Assembly (NCBI RefSeq): GCF_017565705.1
Contig: NZ_JAGDYL010000019.1
Location: 1 to 64,000, forward strand
Length of the DNA: 64,000 nt
Direction of reading: 5' to 3'
Origin: Leucobacter ruminantium
GTDB lineage: Bacteria > Actinomycetota > Actinomycetes > Actinomycetales > Microbacteriaceae
A program made the position numbers and the translations under genes. Under the pieces are notes generated by a model. It was not told the origin of the DNA, searched no databases, and saw nothing but the letters and a program-made list of their open reading frames with translations. Position 1 is the stretch's first letter. Each line of letters begins with the position of its first letter. Positions 51,016 to 60,319 of this stretch are shown here, one piece after another.

Positions 51016-51377
51016 GCACGGAAGAACAGGAGCGAGACGGCGATCGCGTCGGCCATATCGATGCCCTTGAGCGTCTCCACGAGGTCGGCGTCGCCGATGA
51101 TCTCGAGCAGCACGAGGAGCTGGTCGAGCTCGTCGGCGTCTGCAGTGGTTCGGGCCTTCAGATCCTGAATCTGGTTGTACGAGAGCTTGAGCGGGAGCCG
51201 GAGCTCTCCGGGGTCGTCGAGGCGCACGATCAGCGTCGACCCTGCGATGAAGCAGGGGAAGCGGTCGTCGCTGTCGTCCTCGACGACAGGGATCTCGTAC
51301 TGGTCGACGTCGAGGAGCTCGTCCTCGGTGGCCTCGGCTGTCTCGTCGATGATTTCGGGTGCGGGGTTCTCAGTCAT
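50958..51377 (-). CDS. Tail assembly chaperone, G part
   Basis: This 139-residue acidic protein begins at ATG 51377 after AGAGGAAC and has the pattern NQIQDLKARTTADADELDQLL seen in phage tail chaperones. It ends soon after the slippery sequence G-GGA-AAA (residues 131-132). Unshifted translation makes this short form; a -1 shift makes the GT fusion. It lies between the major tail protein and the tape-measure gene, the conserved place. A strong hairpin precedes it. Confidence 0.88.
   Translation of the reverse strand: MTENPAPEIIDETAEATEDELLDVDQYEIPVVEDDSDDRFPCFIAGSTLIVRLDDPGELRLPLKLSYNQIQDLKARTTADADELDQLLVLLEIIGDADLVETLKGIDMADAIAVSLLFFRAWKQRTQVSLGKLRRSPRR
50982..50988 (-). promoter_or_regulatory. 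Programmed -1 frameshift site GGGAAAA
   Basis: On the minus strand the heptamer GGGAAAA is positioned in the zero frame as G GGA AAA. After a -1 slip, translation continues ATT GCG TCG into the second frame. Position (eight codons before the first frame's stop) and heptamer type match known tail-chaperone shifts. Confidence 0.85.
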
Positions 51378-51422
51378 GATGGGGTTCCTCTGGTTGGTGG
51401 GTGGTGGTGGGTTGGGGAGTAG

Positions 51423-51455
51423 CCGGGGCAGCGCACCCACCGAGCGCTGCCCCGG
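51423..51455 (-). terminator. Hairpin after the major tail protein gene
   Basis: CCGGGGCAGCGC (51423-51434) pairs perfectly with GCGCTGCCCCGG (51444-51455). It lies seven bases beyond the major-tail stop and probably limits read-through into the chaperone genes. Confidence 0.75.
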
Positions 51456-51461
51456 GGCCTG

Positions 51462-52046
51462 TTACGGAGTGACCGGCACCGGCGGGATGATCCACTGCCG
51501 GTAGTGCTTCATGCCGAGCTGCGAGGCGCGGTCGACCTTGAAGGTCACGGCCTGGCCCTGCACGCTGCCGCGCTCGGACTTGTCGAGCTTCACGGTCTGG
51601 ACGCCGACGTTCGGCATCAGGCGACGTCGAATCCAGCCCGACTTGAAGACCTCGTGAGAGAAGAGGCCGACGCGCTTCCCATTCGATGCCTCCTCGATGT
51701 CGGTCGACCCGAACGAGTCCGGCGCGACGCCGTAGAGGAGTTCCTGGTTCTTCGCCTTGTGCTCGGCGAGGGTCGTAGCGATCGACACGTTCGCGAGGCC
51801 GGTGGGCTCGCTGTAGCCTTCCTGCCAGAACTCGATCGCGTCGCCGTTCGCCTCGCCGGTCCAGTCGAAACCGCCGTCCTGCTTGATGAGTCCGACCTTC
51901 GACCATGCGGGGTCCAGGACGAGGCTGAGGCTCGCGCCCTCCTCAGGGGTGAGGATGGATGCGAGCGGGAGCGGCGCCCACGCGAGAAACCCGGTTACCG
52001 GAATCCCGATGAGACCGATGTCGTTGCCTTCGGCATCTGCTGCCAT
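51462..52046 (-). CDS. Major tail protein
   Basis: This 194-residue protein is placed between the head-tail connectors and the chaperones, where the tail-tube protein is encoded. It has a mostly beta pattern with LVLDPAWSKVGLI, DIEEASNGKRVGLFSHEVF and a closing QWIIPPVPVTP. The gene has its own ribosome site (GAAGGAGAA) and is flanked by two strong hairpins, fitting an abundant product. Family identity is from position and composition. Confidence 0.85.
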   Translation of the reverse strand: MAADAEGNDIGLIGIPVTGFLAWAPLPLASILTPEEGASLSLVLDPAWSKVGLIKQDGGFDWTGEANGDAIEFWQEGYSEPTGLANVSIATTLAEHKAKNQELLYGVAPDSFGSTDIEEASNGKRVGLFSHEVFKSGWIRRRLMPNVGVQTVKLDKSERGSVQGQAVTFKVDRASQLGMKHYRQWIIPPVPVTP

Positions 52047-52069
52047 GGTTCTTCTCCTTCAATGAGAAA

Positions 52070-52090
52070 GCCCCCGGCAGCGCCAGGGGC
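52070..52090 (-). terminator. Hairpin before the major tail protein gene
   Basis: GCCCC-GGC arms (52070-52090) form an 11-bp stem around a three-base loop. On the minus strand TTTCTC follows, as in a terminator. Confidence 0.65.
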
Positions 52091-52111
52091 AACGGATGAA
52101 TGGTGGTGGGT

Positions 52112-52582
52112 CTAGAGCGGTTGCGAGACGACTGCGAGCGAGCACGTCATGTACCGCTGCTCGTAGGCCGAGTCCTCCTCGACCGGGTATGGTCCGTGAA
52201 AGTCGAGCACCGCGGCAACAGGGTTCCCCGGCTCCACTCGCGGCGTGGCCTTCACGATTGCTTTCACGAGCTTCGCGAGACGGATCGCCGGGCCCGGGTT
52301 GTCCTGAGAGCCCGCGAGGCACACAATCCCGACTCCGGCGTCGCCGAGACTGAGGTCGATGTCGTTGATGCCGTCGTCTCGGACGATCACCTGCCAAGCC
52401 GGGGGAGTAGCGGCGGGGCTCGCCGCTGGCGGCGTCCACCGACGGTTCGAGACGTGCCCGCGAGCGGCCGGGAACTCGGCGCCTGCGAGCGCTGCAATCC
52501 GAGTCCGAATCTCGCCCGTGAGGAAGAGTTCGACATCCGGGTCGAGTAGTTCACCGGCCACGACGCGACCCCCGTAAGGCAC
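52112..52582 (-). CDS. Head-tail completion / tail terminator-like protein
   Basis: This 156-residue protein occupies the tail-terminator position, just before the major tail gene. It contains PDVELFLTGEIRTRIAALAG and a beta-rich second half. The GTG at 52582 gives the longest frame and overlaps the upstream gene by 32 bases; GTG 52561 is an alternative. Tail terminator proteins cap the tail tube. Assignment rests on gene order. Confidence 0.7.
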   Translation of the reverse strand: MPYGGRVVAGELLDPDVELFLTGEIRTRIAALAGAEFPAARGHVSNRRWTPPAASPAATPPAWQVIVRDDGINDIDLSLGDAGVGIVCLAGSQDNPGPAIRLAKLVKAIVKATPRVEPGNPVAAVLDFHGPYPVEEDSAYEQRYMTCSLAVVSQPL

Positions 52583-52817
52583 GAGCGAGGTTCCCCGTCT
52601 TGGACTCGACGATCAGAGACTTCGGATCGGTCGCCTGCACTAGGCCGATGTACCGCTCCTGCATCTTGCTCGTCTCCTTGATCCCGTTCTTGTAGTCGCC
52701 TTCACCGACTGGGGCTGTGGCGCGAGCACGGGCTGCGACCCGTCCACGCGTCTCATCCACAATGGGTCGGGCTGCGACCTTCACGAGCCAGTCGTAGAAG
52801 CTGTCGTTGTGCTGCAT
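52551..52817 (-). CDS. HK97 gp10-like minor structural protein
   Basis: This 88-residue protein has a helix-rich, basic sequence (FYDWLVKVAARPIVDETRGR ... GNLARALRGSRRGR). It lies between the adaptor and the tail terminator, the position of gp10-like head-tail joining proteins. ATG 52817 overlaps the previous stop (TGATG). Confidence 0.7.
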   Translation of the reverse strand: MQHNDSFYDWLVKVAARPIVDETRGRVAARARATAPVGEGDYKNGIKETSKMQERYIGLVQATDPKSLIVESKTGNLARALRGSRRGR

Positions 52818-53167
52818 CAACCACTCACTCTCGTCAGCGGGATCTCCCGGATCGGCTGCCACCCCGTCCACGGGTTGACGTCGGCGGTCGGCATCCCGTC
52901 GATCTGATAGGTGACGCCCTGCGCGCGGATCCGATCCTGCGCCTGCACGTCCGCATGCGGGTCGTCCAGATACAGGCTCTTCTCCTCGAGCAGCTCGTTC
53001 CGTGCGGCATCGCGACGCGCTGACGTCGACGACGACGCAACGTAGGCGCCCTCGAGGTCGAGCTCGTCCGGGTCGTCCCAGTCGCCGAGTGTCACCGTCC
53101 CCGAGTAGGGGTCCAGCACCTCGGCGCGGCGGAGGCGCACGACCTGCTCACCATTCGGGAAGCTCAT
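52817..53167 (-). CDS. Head-tail adaptor-like protein
   Basis: This 116-residue protein has a beta-rich core (EVLDPYSGTVTLGDWDDPDEL ... QGVTYQIDGMPTADVNPWTGW). The phrase 'Y-x-G-x-x-x-x-D-W' resembles phage head-closure or stopper proteins. It overlaps the upstream connector gene by 20 bases and the downstream gene by one. Role inferred from order. Confidence 0.72.
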   Translation of the reverse strand: MSFPNGEQVVRLRRAEVLDPYSGTVTLGDWDDPDELDLEGAYVASSSTSARRDAARNELLEEKSLYLDDPHADVQAQDRIRAQGVTYQIDGMPTADVNPWTGWQPIREIPLTRVSG

Positions 53168-53558
53168 CGGGCACCTCCGGACGGTATCGGTTACCGAAAC
53201 GCTGCGCGTCGGGGGCGGGCGTCCGATGAGACCGGATCGACCCAGCCCCGATGACGTCGTCGAGCTGTTCGAGCTCCTCAGGCAGGAACCAGGCCGACAG
53301 CAGGAAGCGCGGGTCACGCTTGATCGACGCGGGTCCGACCCGCTCCTCAATCGCTCCACCGCGGGGACGCTCGAGGCGTCGGATGATCGCGTCCGCTGCG
53401 GCCGATACGAACACCGGCTCGAGTTCAGCCGTGATTGCGTCGCCGTAGCGAGCGTTCAGCAGCGGACCGAGCACGGTGATCCACGCGTCCACCTTCGTGC
53501 TCTGGTCAGTCCGGAGCGTCGGGAGGAACGGATCCAGCTTCGCTCTTGTGAGGTCCAT
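53148..53558 (-). CDS. Gp19/Gp15-like head-tail connector
   Basis: This 136-residue helical protein includes KVDAWITVLGPLLNARYGD and LLSAWFLPEELEQLDDVIG. Such short helical proteins follow the capsid gene in siphoviruses and bind under the portal. ATG 53558 follows a GGAGGGAC stretch. Assignment is by position and length. Confidence 0.72.
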   Translation of the reverse strand: MDLTRAKLDPFLPTLRTDQSTKVDAWITVLGPLLNARYGDAITAELEPVFVSAAADAIIRRLERPRGGAIEERVGPASIKRDPRFLLSAWFLPEELEQLDDVIGAGSIRSHRTPAPDAQRFGNRYRPEVPDELPEW

Positions 53559-53579
53559 GATGTCCGTCCCTCCCGTCTG

Positions 53580-53879
53580 CTACTCGGCGGCCGCGATCTG
53601 CGGCTCGTGCGTGGCGGGCTCGCCGTCGGCGGGCTCCTCCTCGGGAGACGTGGCGGCTTCGATGGCGGCGAGGATCTCGTCCTTCTTCGAGGCAGAGCCG
53701 AGGTCGATGTCGTGCTCAGCGGCGTATGACTTGAGCTCGTCCACCTTCCACGACTTCGACGGGGCGGTTACCTCTTCGGCGGGCTCGCCGTCGGCGGGCT
53801 CCCAACCGAGCGCGAGGTACCCCTCGGCGATGTTCTCCGGCACGTCCACGACGCGCCCCTGCGGGTGCTGAAGCTTCAC
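53580..53879 (-). CDS. HeH/LEM-like small phage protein
   Basis: This 99-residue acidic protein has a C-terminal HeH/SAP-like helical hairpin, SWKVDELKSYAAEHDIDLG then SASKKDEILAAIEAA. The N-terminus resembles cap or lead peptides (QHPQGRVVDVPENIAEGYLALGW). GAGGAGAA supports GTG 53879. It lies between the capsid gene and the connectors, and such HeH proteins are common there; their exact role is unclear. Confidence 0.7.
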   Translation of the reverse strand: MKLQHPQGRVVDVPENIAEGYLALGWEPADGEPAEEVTAPSKSWKVDELKSYAAEHDIDLGSASKKDEILAAIEAATSPEEEPADGEPATHEPQIAAAE

Positions 53880-53893
53880 GGTGTTCTCCTCTC

Positions 53894-54838
53894 TCAGGCG
53901 GTCGGGGTAACGGCGGCGACCGGGTTCGCCGAGGTTCCGTTCGCGGTGATGGTGTTGCCCAGCGCGTAGGCATAGCGAGCCTTGAAGCGCAGGGCGACCA
54001 TGTCGCGCTCGGCGAGGTTGATCGTCGAGGCGCCGTTCGTGATCGTGGCCTGGTCGAGGAACTTCACCGCGATGTCCTGACGGAGGCCGATCTTCACGCG
54101 CGAGCGGTCGGCGACGATTGCGGTCGCCTGCGCCGCATCCCACGCCCCGTTCTTCACGAACGACGCGTCGAGGCCTGCGATCTGGTCCGAGAACGAGCCG
54201 TTGTCGCCGAGAGTGCGGGACAGTACCGCGGTACCATCCGTCGCACGGAGGTTCGCGAGGCGGAAACGCAGGCCCGACGCCGACAGGACCGTGGTCGGAT
54301 CCGCGCCAGAGTCGGCGACGGCACCCGCGGCCTGGAAGATGGACCCTGCGAGGTCGTCCTCGCCCGGCGTCGCGGAGATCTGAAACACGTTGCCCGCGGC
54401 GACCGCGGCCGGCAGGAGCGCCGGATCGGTCCACGTCGCAGGCTTGTTCGTGCCGAAGATCACGGCCTGGTCGAGTACCTTGCCGATCGCCTGCCCACCG
54501 AGCTGCGTGATCGCCTGCAGGCCGTCCTCGGTCATGTCCTCGAGCACGTCCTCATGGACGGGGATGATCACAGCGATCTCCTCGACCACGAACTTCTTGT
54601 TGCCCCAAGTGGCCTCGCTCGTGGGCTTGATGCCGGTCGCGTCCGGGAGCTCCGACACCCATGACGCCGCCGGGAGCGCGGTGAGAACGGGTGCGTTCGT
54701 GGTCTTCGTGCCGAGAGGCACGGTCCCGAACGCCTGGATCGCCGCCGAGCCCTCGTTCGAGCTCGCGGCGTCGAGGAACACATTCGAGTACTCCTCCTGG
54801 ATGAGGGTCGCAACGTCGTTGCGCGAGATATCAGCCAT
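53894..54838 (-). CDS. Major capsid protein
   Basis: This 314-residue capsid protein shows HK97-fold features: an N-terminal helix (VATLIQEEYSNVFLDAASS) and the E-loop-like PVLTALPAASWVSELPDATG. The spine-like KFVVEEIAVIIPVHEDVLEDM is followed by a closing P-domain strand with YAYALGNTI. There is no fused protease or scaffold; the scaffold is a separate gene upstream. A hairpin precedes the gene and AAGGGGCC is its ribosome region. Expect several hundred copies per particle. Confidence 0.93.
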   Translation of the reverse strand: MADISRNDVATLIQEEYSNVFLDAASSNEGSAAIQAFGTVPLGTKTTNAPVLTALPAASWVSELPDATGIKPTSEATWGNKKFVVEEIAVIIPVHEDVLEDMTEDGLQAITQLGGQAIGKVLDQAVIFGTNKPATWTDPALLPAAVAAGNVFQISATPGEDDLAGSIFQAAGAVADSGADPTTVLSASGLRFRLANLRATDGTAVLSRTLGDNGSFSDQIAGLDASFVKNGAWDAAQATAIVADRSRVKIGLRQDIAVKFLDQATITNGASTINLAERDMVALRFKARYAYALGNTITANGTSANPVAAVTPTA

Positions 54839-54863
54839 GAAATGGCCCCTTTCAATGCGAAAA

Positions 54864-54882
54864 GCCGCCCAAAGGACGGCTC
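54864..54882 (-). terminator. Hairpin between scaffold and major capsid genes
   Basis: On the minus strand AGCCGTCC-TTT-GGGCGGCT is followed by TTTTCGC. It is a short terminator-like stem that may allow separate capsid mRNA levels. Confidence 0.55.
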
Positions 54883-54903
54883 AGATGATGATGATGGTGA
54901 GGT

Positions 54904-55488
54904 TCAGGAGGACTTCCGCGCAGCCCCGAGCTGCCGCAGAGCAGCCGCGGCACGGCCCTTCTTCGGCTCCGACTCCTGCCGCTCGCCCGGCTTCGGACGA
55001 GGACGCGTCGCGGGACGAGCGCTTCCGGCCTTCACGAGATACGGCTTGTCGAACGCGAGCTTCTCCACGGCGGCCTTGATCGCCTCGGTGTCGGGCTCGT
55101 CGTCCTTCACGGGCAGCTTCTCGGCGTCGATGACGGCGAGCGCGTCCGAGGGGTCGTTGAACCCGAGCGTCGCGGCGATTGCCTTGACCTCGGTGGACAC
55201 GAGCTTCGAGAGGAACCGCTGCGCGACCGCGCTCTCGGTGTCGGCCTTCGTCTTGTCGAGCGCCTTCTGGTGCTCGTCCTTCTGAGACTCGAGGTACGCG
55301 TCGTGCTCGGCGGCCTTCTTCTTGAGGTCGTCGTAGTCGGCGAACTTCGAGCGCTCGCGTGCGAGACGCGACTCGACGATGCGGTCGAGGTCTGCCTGCG
55401 TTGCCGGGGGCGTGTAATCCGACTTGCCGCCATCGGCCGGCTCGGTGCCGGTCGGGTTCTCGTTCGCGGGCTGGTTCTCGAGCGACAT
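54904..55488 (-). CDS. Scaffold protein
   Basis: This 194-residue highly charged protein has a disordered N-terminus (QPANENPTGTEPADGG) and a long helix with DLDRIVESRLARERSKFADYDDLKKKAAEHD. A helical middle segment (SDALAVIDAEKL) and a basic end follow. It lies directly before the capsid gene, as phage scaffolds do, and guides procapsid assembly. AAGGAGAA precedes ATG 55488. Confidence 0.88.
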   Translation of the reverse strand: MSLENQPANENPTGTEPADGGKSDYTPPATQADLDRIVESRLARERSKFADYDDLKKKAAEHDAYLESQKDEHQKALDKTKADTESAVAQRFLSKLVSTEVKAIAATLGFNDPSDALAVIDAEKLPVKDDEPDTEAIKAAVEKLAFDKPYLVKAGSARPATRPRPKPGERQESEPKKGRAAAALRQLGAARKSS

Positions 55489-55560
55489 GATGGGTAGTTC
55501 TCCTTCGCCGGCATGTTCGAGCAGGTGCCGTTTCCTGCGTCCCCGCGGGTGCGGGTGGGG

Positions 55561-55708
55561 TCATTCAGGGAGCCGCAGCGCCACCGGCGTGGCACCGGTG
55601 AACTGCAGCCCGGGGAGGCCGACGCGCTGTGCCGCATCGCCCGGCGAGACGCCGGCGCGGATGAGCGAGCCGAGAGCGTCGGCCTGGTCTTTCGTGGCGC
55701 CGGTCAGC
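55561..55708 (-). pseudogene. Out-of-frame C-terminal end of the portal gene
   Basis: In the frame one base off from the portal, the sequence after the repeat reads ASELTGATKDQADALGSLIR then AGVSPGDAAQRVGLPG and ends PVALRLPE. This is the usual end of actinophage portal proteins. It has no start of its own and can be reached only if the repeat number changes or ribosomes shift. Confidence 0.75.
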
Positions 55709-57021
<1,313 letters not shown>

Positions 57022-57022
<1 letters not shown>

Positions 57023-58548
57023 CAGGCGTACCCCCTCACCACGGCTGGCTCCCGCTTCGGGGAGGCTTCGGACTTGATCACGCCCCACACCGCCCACGTG
57101 ACGGACTGAGCGTGCGAGATTGGTTTCGTCGGATCGGACGGCTCCCACGTGAACCCGGCCCGCCCGATCGCGCGAGTCGTGGCGAGTTCGAGCGACTTCG
57201 TCACCTCGACCTGATCTCGGTGCAACACCAAGCCGTCGTTCGACAGCTCGATAAAGATCGAGTGCGCCGCGGCGATCTCGTCGAGAGCCATCGGGAGGTA
57301 CTTCACGCCGACGCGGTCAAGATCCGAGAGGATCATCGCCGCATTCTTCGGATCGACGACAACGAGCGCGTTCCCGAGCTCGGCCTTCAACGCCTTCACC
57401 TCGTCGGCCACCCACCGCACCTTGCGGTCCGTCTTGTGGTGCTCGACCGCGATGTGATCCTCGTCGAACCGGATTGCCTTCGAGATCGTCGCGTAACCGC
57501 CGCCGCGGCCGAGCGCGATGGCGATGACTCCGCCGTCGCCCTGCACTGGGTAGTCGCCGGCGACGCGCTTCCATACCGCGAGGTCGAGTTCCGACAGCCT
57601 TTCGGCTTCTTCCTCGCGGCGGTTCGGCCAGATCGAGAACCGGAGCCGCTTCACCGCTTCCGGGTCGAGCCGCGAGATCTCGTCCTCGATGGTCTCCCGG
57701 GTGAGGCCGGGGCGCAGGCCGAGTCCGGGGTTCCCGGCGCGCCACACCTGCGGGTCGCGGATGTTGATCTTCGCCGCGACGTCGGGATCGTGCGAGCCTT
57801 TCGGATTGAACTCAGCCCACCCGGTGCGGGGATCAGTGCCGGACCGGCCGCGGTCGCGCACGCCCTCCCAGTACTCGGCGTTGTTGAGCTCATCGGGCAC
57901 GGTTCCGGTGAAGAGCACCTGCGTGTTGTCCACCGCCGACATCGTCGGCAGCAGCGCATCCATAGCGGCCTGCGGCGTCTCCTGCGCCTCATCGACGACG
58001 AGCACGTCGACCGTGAAACCGACACCCGCGTTCCGCGAGCGCGCCATGAACATCAGCCGGTTCCCGTTCGCAAGCTCGAAGCCTCGCCACTGGTTGTTGT
58101 CCTTGATGCCGCGCTCGCCGCCGAGCAGCTCACCCATCAGCAGCGGAGAGGCCGTGATGACACGCTTCAAGCGCCGGAACGCCTCGACCGCGGTCTTCAC
58201 CTCGTGCGCGGAGTGCAGGATCGTCTTCGGCTCCCCGTCGGCCTTCGGCCACAGGAAGAGGTGCGCAAGCTCGTACGGCAGGATGATGTTCCCCTTGCCG
58301 TTCTGCCGGCTGACGAGCACCCCGAACTCGGTGCACACCCACCGCTCGGAACCATCGATCGAGAGGATCGCGTCGAGCGTGAGCTCCTGCCACGGATCCT
58401 CACGCAGACCGGCCACGGCAGCGAGGTCGAGGGCCTCGCCGACGCGTGAGCCGGCGCGCTCAGGGATGCGGAGGAGGCTAGGCTCCTGCAGCCCGAGCAG
58501 CTTCCCGCTTCTCCCGCTCTGCTCTGGCAGCAGCAAGCTGGTCGCCAA
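57022..58548 (-). CDS. Terminase large subunit
   Basis: This 508-residue packaging motor has a Walker A-like RQNGKG at 81-86, Walker B VLVVDEAQE with Asp187-Glu188, and a coupling motif FTGTVPDE. A C-terminal RNase H-like nuclease has acidic residues in VVVDPKNAAM and later. TTG 58548 follows AGGGAG and lies inside the small-subunit gene; the longer upstream frame lacks a ribosome site. The residue before GK is Asn-Gly (QNGK), usual for this branch. Confidence 0.93.
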
Positions 58549-58936
58549 GGGTGACTCCCTTCGTCGACTGCCCGTTGCCCTGGATCTCCGCGATCTCGCG
58601 CAGAATCTCCCGCTGCTCCCGCATCTGCAGATACGCACGCGCCGGATCCGACACCTTCAACGCCGCCACGAGCTCGCGCGACTGCTCGAGCATGTCCCGC
58701 AGCGTCTCCAACCGAGAGACGTGCCCCTCATCGGTGCGGGGAACCGGAGGAACTGCAGCGGCGGCCTTCGCTGCCTCGCGCTCCACCTGCTTCTCACGAC
58801 GCGACTCGGCCGAATGTGACCGATCCCGCGAGTTCTGGCGCTTCGCATCCCGGCAGGCGTCACAGACGGGCGTCTTCTCCCTAAGATGGCGCCGATACGC
58901 CGCGTACGTCCCGCACGGAGCCTTCGGACGCGCCAT
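58478..58936 (-). CDS. Terminase small subunit-like protein
   Basis: This 152-residue protein begins MARPKAPCGTYAAYRRHLRE and contains the Cys pair CDAC, followed by a charged helix with ETLRDMLEQSRELVAALK. The helical, basic end fits a DNA-binding packaging subunit. Its 3' end overlaps the large subunit. The zinc-like CGTYAAY...CDAC module is similar to a short domain in several actinophage small terminases. Confidence 0.75.
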   Translation of the reverse strand: MARPKAPCGTYAAYRRHLREKTPVCDACRDAKRQNSRDRSHSAESRREKQVEREAAKAAAAVPPVPRTDEGHVSRLETLRDMLEQSRELVAALKVSDPARAYLQMREQREILREIAEIQGNGQSTKGVTLGDQLAAARAEREKREAARAAGA

Positions 58937-59052
58937 ATCGCACCCCCTCAGATCAATTCGCACCCCTCAGCAATCCGCACGGGGGGATTTTCGCCACGGC
59001 CGAGCGGGAGACTGGCAGCACGTCGGGGCTCGGGGTGTACCCCCGGGGTCGG

Positions 59053-59058
59053 TAGAGT
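59053..59058 (+). promoter_or_regulatory. -10 box TAGAGT, leaderless start
   Basis: TAGAGT is followed by six bases and ATG 59065. Confidence 0.45.
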
Positions 59059-59064
59059 GACCGC

Positions 59065-59532
59065 ATGAGTGATGCTCTTGTTCTCGACGTGGTGCTGGCG
59101 GGTGTTGCTGCCCTGAGCGCTGGGTTTGCTGCGTGGCAGGCTTACGAGGCTCGTAGGAGCCGGGTCGAGGCGCGGTCAGCGGCTGAGGACTCGACCAGGA
59201 TGGTTGCTGCGCTGGAAGCTCAGGCCGTCGCGCAGCAGGAACTGGTGAAGCAAGGGGCGACTGGGGATTGGTCACCGCTCGAACATCGTGATGGTGATCT
59301 GTACGTGACCATGAACACCTCGGGGCGTGGGCTGCGTGTCTTTCAAATCGTTGCTGAGCCTGAGGCTGCGAGCAGCCTTGTTCGGTCTCGTGCTGAGCTT
59401 CCGGTGCTCGTGCCGAACGGCGGGCAGTTGCAACTCTTGATCTCGCGTAGGTTCGGGCTTTCGGTGGAGAGCGTGAAGCTGACGTGGGTCACTGGGAAGA
59501 CCGAGATCGGCGAGATCGTTTTCTATCTCTAG
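59065..59532 (+). CDS. Membrane-anchored accessory (moron) protein
   Basis: This 155-residue protein has one N-terminal membrane helix (about 8-26), a charged coiled segment (EARRSRVEARSAAEDSTRMV) and a C-terminal beta-rich domain. It lies opposite to the terminase and HNH genes, with its own leaderless-type promoter. Its codons contain more T (GCT, GTT) than the phage late genes. I do not recognise the family; expression in the lysogen is likely. It overlaps the convergent 75-residue gene by four bases. Confidence 0.7.
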   Translation: MSDALVLDVVLAGVAALSAGFAAWQAYEARRSRVEARSAAEDSTRMVAALEAQAVAQQELVKQGATGDWSPLEHRDGDLYVTMNTSGRGLRVFQIVAEPEAASSLVRSRAELPVLVPNGGQLQLLISRRFGLSVESVKLTWVTGKTEIGEIVFYL

Positions 59533-59756
59533 GCGACGCGGTCGTGGTCGACGTGCATGCCGCAGGGCGCGGTGTGCTCGAGCATCTGGTCGTAGTCGGG
59601 GTGGTCGAGTGCTGCGGGTGTGGCGTAGACGGGGCCGGTCCAGCCGCGTGCTGAATCCTTCGAGCGTGGGGTGACGATGATGCTGTTGCGCCAGCCGCGG
59701 GACAGTTCGTACTCCTTGGCGTCGCGCATGCTGACGGCGATGATGATCGTGGTCAC
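59529..59756 (-). CDS. Small phage protein of unknown function
   Basis: This 75-residue protein (MTTIIIAVSMRDAKEYELSR...) ends in HTAPCGMHVDHDRVA. Start GTG 59756 overlaps the upstream stop (GTGA). It is the last gene of a three-gene cluster led by the HNH nuclease. No motif is recognised. Confidence 0.6.
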   Translation of the reverse strand: MTTIIIAVSMRDAKEYELSRGWRNSIIVTPRSKDSARGWTGPVYATPAALDHPDYDQMLEHTAPCGMHVDHDRVA

Positions 59757-59947
59757 GATGCCTCAGCTTCGATGCGTTGCCGCTTGCGTTCGATGACGAC
59801 GTGGGCGATGTGTCGGTAACCGGACTGCAGCTTCTGTTCGCGCCTGTGTCGGCGCAACCTTGCTCGCGTTCTGAGGTACGCGGAGTGGAGCACAGGATGG
59901 TTTCGGGTTCGGTCGAGGATCCAGAAGTGGAGTCGCTTGCGCTTCAT
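59753..59947 (-). CDS. Small basic phage protein
   Basis: This 64-residue protein is very basic (MKRKRLHFWILDRTRNHPVL ... RTRARLRRHRREQKLQSGYRH) and likely binds nucleic acid. GGAGGCATC precedes the ATG, which overlaps the HNH stop (ATGA). Function is unknown. Confidence 0.6.
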   Translation of the reverse strand: MKRKRLHFWILDRTRNHPVLHSAYLRTRARLRRHRREQKLQSGYRHIAHVVIERKRQRIEAEAS

Positions 59948-60243
59948 GATGCCTCCCATATCTCGACGGCCGCGGCTTCGCCCTTGTCTCGATTGCACTT
60001 CCGATGGAACGGGTGTAGGTCTTGCTTCACGAGGTGCCCGCCGTTAGCGAGCGCGGTCGGGTGGTCGGCGGTGAAACTCATCGGGTCCGTGTATGGGAGC
60101 GTGGTGTCGATGGGGTCACCGCAGCCGTAGTCGCTGCCCCATCCGCAGGGCAGGTTCTCTCGTGCGGTGCGGCGCTTGAGTGCGGCTTGCTTGCGGCGGT
60201 AGGCGCGGTGGCCGGGGCCGTTGCGTATCTGCTGCGTGCCCAC
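59944..60243 (-). CDS. HNH endonuclease, terminase-associated
   Basis: This 99-residue HNH protein has a Cys pair at 33 and 41, DH at 60-61, His70 and the closing HPFHRKCN (His77, His80, Cys83, Asn84). HNH nucleases encoded next to terminases are often needed for DNA packaging cuts in siphoviruses. GTG 60243 has GGAGG just upstream; GTG 60249 is too close to it. Two small genes follow in overlap. Confidence 0.88.
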   Translation of the reverse strand: MGTQQIRNGPGHRAYRRKQAALKRRTARENLPCGWGSDYGCGDPIDTTLPYTDPMSFTADHPTALANGGHLVKQDLHPFHRKCNRDKGEAAAVEIWEAS

Positions 60244-60261
60244 GGTCACCTCCGGGAACGA

Positions 60262-60296
60262 CTGAGCCCCGAGGCCGTGAAGGCTTCGGGGCTCAG
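60262..60296 (-). terminator. Strong hairpin upstream of the HNH gene
   Basis: CTGAGCCCCGAGGCC (60262-60276) pairs with GGCTTCGGGGCTCAG (60282-60296), with one G-T type mismatch. It separates the HNH cluster from the membrane protein gene upstream. Confidence 0.75.
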
Positions 60297-60319
60297 ATGA
60301 TGAGGATGCTGGCAGGTCG

